Source of the DNA: Candidatus Krumholzibacteriota bacterium
GTDB taxonomy: Bacteria > Krumholzibacteriota > Krumholzibacteriia > Krumholzibacteriales > Krumholzibacteriaceae
Reading direction: 5' to 3'
Assembly: GCA_030630165.1 (NCBI GenBank)
Contig: DAOVNN010000051.1
Span: forward strand, 1 to 11,845
DNA length: 11,845 nt
In this document: positions 8,301-11,845 of the stretch, one piece after another
Position numbering within the stretch: the first letter of the stretch is position 1
Layout: the number at the start of each line of letters is the position of its first letter
Position numbers and translations under genes: made by a program
The notes under the pieces: generated by a model
What the model saw: only the letters and a program-made list of their open reading frames with translations
Database searches by the model: none
What the model was told of the DNA's origin: nothing

Positions 8301-8705
8301 GGTCTTCGACTCGCGGACCGAACGGAAGAGTATCCTGTCGCCCTTCGGGTGCCAGTCGACGACGATGTCGCCTGATGAATGATACGTAAGCCGCTTGGGG
8401 ATCCCGCCGGTCGCGGGTATCGTGTATATATCCTGGTTCCCGTCGTACATCCCGGAAAAGGCGAGCGTCCCGCCGTCGGGGGAGAACTTCGCTAACGCCT
8501 CACCGCCGGTGTGTGTCGTAAGACGCGTCGCAGTTCCGCCTGCGGATGGTACGGTCCAGATGTCTCCAGCGTAGGTAAAGACGATGAGTTCCCCGTGGAT
8601 GTCGGGGAATCGCATGAGCCGGCTTTCCTCGGTCGCGGCGTACACGTCTGCCGCCGTCAGAAGGACCGCTACCAGCGCCAGGGCCAGTAAACCTCGCTTA
8701 CCCAT
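5370..8705 (-). CDS. Exported tricorn-type serine protease with PDZ domain
   Basis: A 1111-residue tricorn-core protease homologue, full length for the family. The ATG at 8705 follows AAGGAG (8717-8712) by 6 nt. Residues 1-23 are a signal peptide with likely cut 'VYA|ATEE', so it acts outside the cytoplasm. Two beta-propeller regions fill about 30-690, with blade motifs such as FSPDGG (74), YSADGT (167), YSPDGK (359), FDPGGK (492) and ISADGK (668). A very charged Glu/Asp/Lys insert occupies about 542-592. Then come core C1 with 'GELNIGHSYV' (catalytic His774), a PDZ domain near 791-887 ('INEGEYLIAINGVEL'), and core C2 with 'DVRYNSGG' (945-952), 'NEYAGSGGD' (nucleophile Ser999) and 'DVEGYGITPD' (Glu1057). 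The archaeal enzyme trims peptides released by the proteasome; an exported bacterial form more likely degrades extracytoplasmic peptides. The stop is doubled (TGA TAA). No confident promoter was found; TTGAAA-N19-TACTAT at 8881-8851 is weak. Confidence 0.93.
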   Translation of the reverse strand: MGKRGLLALALVAVLLTAADVYAATEESRLMRFPDIHGELIVFTYAGDIWTVPSAGGTATRLTTHTGGEALAKFSPDGGTLAFSGMYDGNQDIYTIPATGGIPKRLTYHSSGDIVVDWHPKGDRILFRSVRESKTNPGPRYMKLFTIGTGGGYPEALPLFEGELTSYSADGTKIAYNRMSREFRTWKRYKGGMAQDIWLYDFEKNESAKLTVFEGTDAFPMWHGDKIYFISDREHTMNIYCLELESRKITKLTNHKEYDVKFPSLGGDSIVYENGGYLYVLDLNTEKSNRIKVTIPSDHSWRRPRFVNASRNIRYFNVSRTGKRAIFGARGEIFTVPAEKGEVRNLTNTSGVRERSPAYSPDGKWVAYLSDKSGEYEIYTMKSDGTGEKNQITKGLGNYPWLIHWSPDSEKILFHDETYQLYYIDIEAKKIVVIDEDPLFDINSYTWAEDSKWIAYAKNNEDSYSSIYLYNIDEGVAHKVTGDMHNDYNPSFDPGGKYLYFVSDRSINFSFHNFEFDVKYETPSVICVVTLKADTPSPLAPESDEIEIKEDEKEDENDDEEKKEEKADEEDDKDKDKKDGDKKEEAEEDKSVEIDLDGLEGRLVVLPVGSGNFAGLVGLEDKLLYAQFSQPTMTYGPPNGQFSGVIKYFDLKKRESKTVISGITGYDISADGKKLIYSARGQYGIIDIAPGKKVGDDKINTQNLRMKLDPMEEWKQMFYEAWRFERDFFYVDNMHGVNWKKIKKRYEALLPYLTTRGDLNYIIGEMIGELNIGHSYVGGGDYYPRSPRVSNGKLGCDFEIDKKSGRYRFSKIYKGRNWEPLFTAPLNQPGLDINEGEYLIAINGVELKYPVNPFDLLANTTGHQTVIKVSKEANGKDAREWTVVPVAADINLRYEDWVEGNRQKCLAASDGRIGYVHVPSTAITGLYEFGRQFFPQSSMDGIVIDVRYNSGGWMPSLFVDRLGRELKSLWGSRYGTIRRFPMSSPTGHLACVINEYAGSGGDAFPYMFRQAGLGPLVGKRTWGGLVGMNRNTPLVDGGMVTVPTIGFINTDGEWDVEGYGITPDIEVDNMPDEVVSGRDPQLEKTIEYLMNKIAEDPPKKTWKKPADPDKS

Positions 8706-8914
8706 CAGGATCTCCTTCCAGGGGTAAAGAGAAAAGGGTGACTAAATAGATATCTCAATTCCAGTAACCTGTTTTGTGATAAGACATTAAGACAGGACAA
8801 CCCCGCTGACCGCCCCGCTCCTGCATTCAGGCACGCTTATGCCGATATCTATAGTACTTGTACGGGGATAAATAGTTTCAATTTTTCCCGGTATGGTGAA
8901 ATCAGCCGCCGTTA
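8706..8914. other. Intergenic region, 209 bp, upstream of tricorn gene
   Basis: The region lies between the lipoprotein stop (8917-8915) and the tricorn start. It contains the tricorn ribosome site and a weak -35/-10 candidate on the - strand (8881-8876 and 8856-8851, spacer 19 nt). A 7-bp inverted repeat (8887-8893 with 8916-8922) has a 22-nt loop and is followed on the - strand by A rather than U, so it is not a good terminator. The lipoprotein and the tricorn gene may therefore be partly co-transcribed. Confidence 0.4.
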
Positions 8915-10234
8915 TTACCGGGCTTTCCTGCAGATCCCCTCGTGGCATTCGAGGACAGGAGGAGGGGTGATGCTGCAGTCGGAAGAGTATTCATACTTGA
9001 AGTTCATGTAATCCTCGAATGAGTCGTGTGCAGCGACCAGGCTCTGCAGGTGAGCCTCGTCGACCATGGATGCCGAATAGATGAGATACATCCACGGCCC
9101 GCCGCATGGCTTGGCGCCTATCCCGATGGACCTGCAGTCGTCGTCACCTGAGCAGTACGGGGTCCCGATGTAATCGATGATCTCGTCGTACATTCCCTTC
9201 AGTATCGCCTTGTCCTGCTCCTCGCTCGTTTCTTCGTTCCACGGATATCCTTCGCGCGGGACGCAGAATGTCCAGGTACCCTCGAGGGAAAGGTCTACCG
9301 TTATCTCGAGCTGTTCCCCGCCCTGGGGGAGGTAAGGCTCGACGAACCGGATCGTCGTGATTCCCTGCTCGTAGTTGGATATCGAGTAATTGACGTCGTA
9401 GAGGCAGATGCAGTCGCAGAGCCCACTGGGGGGATGCTCGATCCCGGTGATCGTTATGAGGCCCTCGGCGAACTCGAAGTCGGCGTCGAGGGCATAGACG
9501 CAGCAGTTGTATGCCGTATTGATGTGATAGATCCGCAGGAGGTTGTCAGGGGGGAAGTTATACAGGACGACGCATGCGGAGTCGGGGTTGAAGGGCAGGG
9601 TGGATTCGGATGTGCCGGTCAGATGCTTGCACCCGCTGTAGTTGTCTATCATTCCGATGGGATCCTCGCCGATCTGACCCGTGCTCCACGGGTAGGTATC
9701 CCTGTTGACACAATGGCTTCCAGTCGGTTCTGTCCCCAGGTCGACCGTAACAGTCAGCGGTTCCCCGCCGTCAGGGACATACGGCTCGATAAAGGTGATC
9801 GTGATCGCTCCGCCCGATATGCCAGCTATCTCGTACGTCAGGTCGTAGAGGCAGAGGCAGTGACACATGATCGCGTCGTCGCCTTCGGTCTCCTCGATTG
9901 TGATGACGCTGCCGTCGACGCTGACAAGGCCGACAATAGTTCCCGGGCAGCAATTGAGGCCCGCGTTAACGTGGACGAGCCGCAGCTTATCGGAGCCGTC
10001 CCAGTCCCACGTGACGCAGTCGAGATCTGTCGGCGCCCCGGCATCGAATTCATATACAATGTCTTTGCATCCGGTAGCATGGATGAGTGTTCCGGAGAGT
10101 TCGGAAGGCACCTTTTCGACCGGCGGCGTGATCTCGTCGCTGCAGCCATGCGCGAGGACCATAGTGGACAGGATTATTATCAGAAGTGATATCGATCGGA
10201 CTGTGTGCGGCTTTATGGAAAACATCATTTTCAT
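8915..10234 (-). CDS. Cys-rich lipoprotein with duplicated eight-Cys module and C-terminal CGGP domain
   Basis: A predicted 439-residue lipoprotein of unknown function. Residues 12-30 are hydrophobic and end in 'VLAHGC', a slightly off-consensus lipobox giving lipidated Cys31. Two related modules follow (about 50-183 and 196-332); each carries, in order, GC, C, CC within 'NCC', CxCxCLYD, and a final C before 'YPW'. The Cys positions are 56, 73, 95/96, 124/126/128, 175 and 202, 221, 244/245, 273/275/277, 324. The third part (342-439) has 'CRSIGIGAKPCGGP', 'YLIYS', 'SDC' and a closing C-x4-C, a pattern I recall from other bacterial lipoproteins without assigned function. The start is uncertain: ATG 10234 lies directly after GGGGGG, whereas ATG 10228 has that G-run at 6 nt, so translation may begin at the third or fourth codon listed here. 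A good promoter lies just upstream. Confidence 0.82.
   Translation of the reverse strand: MKMMFSIKPHTVRSISLLIIILSTMVLAHGCSDEITPPVEKVPSELSGTLIHATGCKDIVYEFDAGAPTDLDCVTWDWDGSDKLRLVHVNAGLNCCPGTIVGLVSVDGSVITIEETEGDDAIMCHCLCLYDLTYEIAGISGGAITITFIEPYVPDGGEPLTVTVDLGTEPTGSHCVNRDTYPWSTGQIGEDPIGMIDNYSGCKHLTGTSESTLPFNPDSACVVLYNFPPDNLLRIYHINTAYNCCVYALDADFEFAEGLITITGIEHPPSGLCDCICLYDVNYSISNYEQGITTIRFVEPYLPQGGEQLEITVDLSLEGTWTFCVPREGYPWNEETSEEQDKAILKGMYDEIIDYIGTPYCSGDDDCRSIGIGAKPCGGPWMYLIYSASMVDEAHLQSLVAAHDSFEDYMNFKYEYSSDCSITPPPVLECHEGICRKAR
9239..9649 (-). repeat. Second copy of eight-Cys module (residues 196-332)
   Basis: This part of the lipoprotein gene encodes the second module. It matches the first copy (9686-10087) in cysteine order and in landmarks: 'LRIYHINTAYNCC' versus 'LRLVHVNAGLNCC', 'CICLYDVNYSI' versus 'CLCLYDLTYEI', and 'FVEPYLPQGGEQL' versus 'FIEPYVPDGGEPL'. 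The copies are clearly homologous but diverged. Confidence 0.85.
9686..10087 (-). repeat. First copy of eight-Cys module (residues 50-183)
   Basis: This part encodes the first module, directly after the lipoprotein anchor and a short Pro-containing linker. The spacing NCC to CxCxC (28 residues) and CxCxC to the last Cys (47 residues) is identical to that of the second copy at 9239-9649. Confidence 0.85.
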
Positions 10235-10280
10235 CCCCCCGGCCCGTGAAGGCTGTGTAACCAGGTGAGGTTCACATATA

Positions 10281-10309
10281 ATAATAACCCAGGTATATCA
10301 TGGTGTCAA
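10281..10309 (-). promoter_or_regulatory. Sigma70-like promoter of the Cys-rich lipoprotein gene
   Basis: On the - strand, a perfect TTGACA (10309-10304) is followed by exactly 17 nt and TATTAT (10286-10281, five of six consensus bases). A start near 10274 would give a leader of about 40 nt. This is the strongest promoter match in the window. Confidence 0.78.
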
Positions 10310-10334
10310 CTTCCCCATACGGTTGTATAACACG

Positions 10335-10363
10335 TTGAACGGTTCGGTTCGTTCCGCTAGAGT
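10335..10363 (+). promoter_or_regulatory. Possible promoter of the AsmA-like gene
   Basis: TTGAAC (10335-10340), a 17-nt spacer and TAGAGT (10358-10363) match the sigma70 pattern at four of six bases each. The site lies about 30 bp before the start codon and is back to back with the lipoprotein promoter. The match is moderate only. Confidence 0.4.
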
Positions 10364-10393
10364 ATCTGTGGTTGTTTTTAAAAGGTGGTAGAT

Positions 10394-11845
10394 ATGACTA
10401 AACGAACGAAAAGGCTGCTGATCACGTTTTGCGTTATCGCAGGAGTTATAATCGCGGCGAGTATCATACTCAGGATCGTGCTTACGAAAGAGCGCCTCAC
10501 CACGATGATCGTGCCGAGGATCGAGGCTAGGGCCGGTGCCGAGATAGAGTTCGTCGATATCGGGATCAGGTTCCCGTTCGGGTTCGGGGTGAGTATAGAC
10601 GGGCTGAAGGTCTCCAAGGTCCTGCCGGAGGGAGGCAGTGTGGATCTGTCGGCAGCAGAATTCAATGTCGACGTCTCGCTGATGAGCCTCGTCAGGCGGA
10701 AGCCGGAGATAAAGAGTGTCACTCTCGACGGGGCTTCATTGAGACTCGCGGGCGTGCCTCCCGGGATGGATGTAGAGGTCGAGGAACTCGGCGCGAGGCT
10801 TTCGATGACTCCGTCCGATTCGATCTTCATTCTGGATCCGAAGGTGTCGGCGGGAAAGATTACGATCACAACGCTCGAGACCGGCGAAAAGGTCGAACTT
10901 CCCCCACTGAGTTTCAGCGGCAGGGTAGAGGCGCCGGCCGACCTTACACGGGCAGACGTGAAGGATGGCAAGCTTGCGATCTCCGGCCTTGCGGCCCTGC
11001 AGTTCGAGGGTGACGTGGTGGATCTGCAGAACAACCGGGAATTCACGATAAATGTGAAGACGTCCGGCCTCGACGCGAAACAGCTGATCGACCTCCTGAA
11101 GGAAAAGGGCCTGCTGAAGCTGCCGGAAAAGCAGCCGGAATTCACGGTCGAGAGCGGAACTGTCGGTTTTGAAGCGAGGGCTACCGGTATGGCTTCCGAT
11201 CCTTCCGGGATCGTGGTCAGCGGCAGACTCGATATGGAGAAGATCGTTGTCAGTTCGCAGCAGGCACCGAAGCTCACCGCGGATGGATCGGTTGATTTCT
11301 CCGATTCGAGGATTTCATCAAAGGATTTCTCGCTGGAAACGGAGAAGTCGAGGGCGACGGTCGTTTTCGGGATGGATGTCGACAACGCGCAAAAGAAACC
11401 GGGTTATATCAGCTTCGACGTTCATGCCAGGGTCGATCTGGCTGAGATGGCTGCCCTGGCGCCTGCTGAAGAGGCGAAGGGCGAACCGATGAAGATGGAA
11501 GGTATCCTCAAGGCGGCAATCAAAGGTGGCGCTCAGCCCGTTACCCTGAGGAACCTGTTCCCGTCGAAGGAAGGCGGATCTACGCCGGCTAAGATCTCAC
11601 GGGCCTGGAAGGATCTAGAGCTTGCCGGGACAGTCGATCTCTCCGCCGACGAACTGCCCGGGGAAAAGGGGCCAGCGAGCATCACTTCCCTCAAGACGAC
11701 AGCCTCGATCGACGGCGGAAGCATAAATAAAATCAACGCTTCCTTCGATATGGGCGGAAGACCGTGGAAGGTAAAGGGAGAGATGAAGGACGTCATGCCG
11801 GCGCTGGCCGAACTGATGCTCACGGCTGAAAAGGGCGATATGCCC
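10394..11845 (+). CDS. AsmA-like envelope protein, N-terminal part (3' end outside window)
   Basis: The frame from ATG 10394 is open for 484 codons to the right edge without a stop, so the gene is 3'-truncated. AGGTGG (10383-10388) lies 5 nt before the ATG. A short basic N-terminus (MTKRTKR) precedes one membrane segment at about 8-31, then a long domain of alternating short strands rich in 'V-S-L-D-G' type turns: 'FGVSIDGLKVSKV' near 64-76, 'IKSVTLDGASLRL' near 106-118. Later segments 'TTASIDGGSINKINASFDMGG' region and 'MKDVMPALAEL' are typical of AsmA/DUF748-like proteins. AsmA-like proteins are anchored in the inner membrane, span the periplasm as a beta-groove, and are implicated in phospholipid movement to the outer membrane; applying that role here is inference. 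It is transcribed divergently from the Cys-rich lipoprotein with 159 bp between the starts. Which AsmA subfamily it is cannot be told without the C-terminus. Confidence 0.85.
   Translation, partial: MTKRTKRLLITFCVIAGVIIAASIILRIVLTKERLTTMIVPRIEARAGAEIEFVDIGIRFPFGFGVSIDGLKVSKVLPEGGSVDLSAAEFNVDVSLMSLVRRKPEIKSVTLDGASLRLAGVPPGMDVEVEELGARLSMTPSDSIFILDPKVSAGKITITTLETGEKVELPPLSFSGRVEAPADLTRADVKDGKLAISGLAALQFEGDVVDLQNNREFTINVKTSGLDAKQLIDLLKEKGLLKLPEKQPEFTVESGTVGFEARATGMASDPSGIVVSGRLDMEKIVVSSQQAPKLTADGSVDFSDSRISSKDFSLETEKSRATVVFGMDVDNAQKKPGYISFDVHARVDLAEMAALAPAEEAKGEPMKMEGILKAAIKGGAQPVTLRNLFPSKEGGSTPAKISRAWKDLELAGTVDLSADELPGEKGPASITSLKTTASIDGGSINKINASFDMGGRPWKVKGEMKDVMPALAELMLTAEKGDMP

Noticed and set aside
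8887..8922. Inverted repeat CCCGGTA/TACCGGG at the lipoprotein stop
   Set aside because: The loop is 22 nt and the hairpin is followed by A-residues in the direction of transcription, so it is a poor intrinsic terminator.
9434..10189. 251-codon + strand open frame
   Set aside because: It is the antisense shadow of the Cys-rich lipoprotein gene, whose duplicated modules are conserved at protein level only on the - strand.
10378..11385. 335-codon open frame on the - strand, Ser/Thr-rich
   Set aside because: It is antisense to the AsmA-like gene, whose frame stays open to the window edge with a good ribosome site and membrane anchor. The Ser/Thr/Pro-rich product is typical of a shadow frame.

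Overview
The window (roughly 55-60 % G+C by eye) looks like chromosomal DNA of a Gram-negative, probably uncultured bacterium. Two lipoproteins, two proteins with cleavable signal peptides, an AsmA-like envelope protein and a tricorn-type protease, together with the style of the secreted proteins (beta-helix with a Cys-rich tail, CxCxC lipoproteins), suggest the FCB/Eisenbacteria/Krumholzibacteriota neighbourhood. That placement comes from remembered protein style and is not proven. I saw no mobile element, CRISPR array, tRNA, rRNA or phage gene.

Layout: (i) 1-2231, + strand: the C-terminal TPR part of a larger regulator-like protein, cut by the window edge, overlapping by 8 bp a polytopic membrane protein of the lysylphosphatidylglycerol-synthase TM / UPF0104 family. 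(ii) 2514-3941, + strand: a lipoprotein with an alpha/beta-hydrolase (lipase-like) fold. A strong bidirectional hairpin terminator follows. (iii) 4049-5158, - strand: a secreted right-handed beta-helix protein with its own sigma70-like promoter. (iv) 5370-8705, - strand: an exported tricorn-type protease of 1111 residues, ending in a terminator nearly identical to the first. (v) 8915-10234, - strand: a Cys-rich lipoprotein made of two copies of an eight-cysteine module plus a third C-terminal Cys domain, behind a near-consensus promoter. (vi) 10394 to the right edge, + strand, transcribed divergently: an AsmA-like protein that is still open at the window end.

All genes after the first appear to act in or beyond the inner membrane: lipid or surface handling (LPG-synthase-like, AsmA-like), extracytoplasmic hydrolysis (lipase-like, tricorn) and surface display (beta-helix, Cys-rich lipoprotein). 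Apart from the overlapping first pair, spacing, terminators and promoters suggest mostly single-gene transcription units, so a shared pathway cannot be claimed. No clearly new defence or mobile system is visible. The most unusual items are the duplicated eight-Cys module, the cysteine ladder in the beta-helix, the exported tricorn with its charged insert and altered active-site neighbourhood, and the pair of near-identical terminators bracketing the beta-helix gene.
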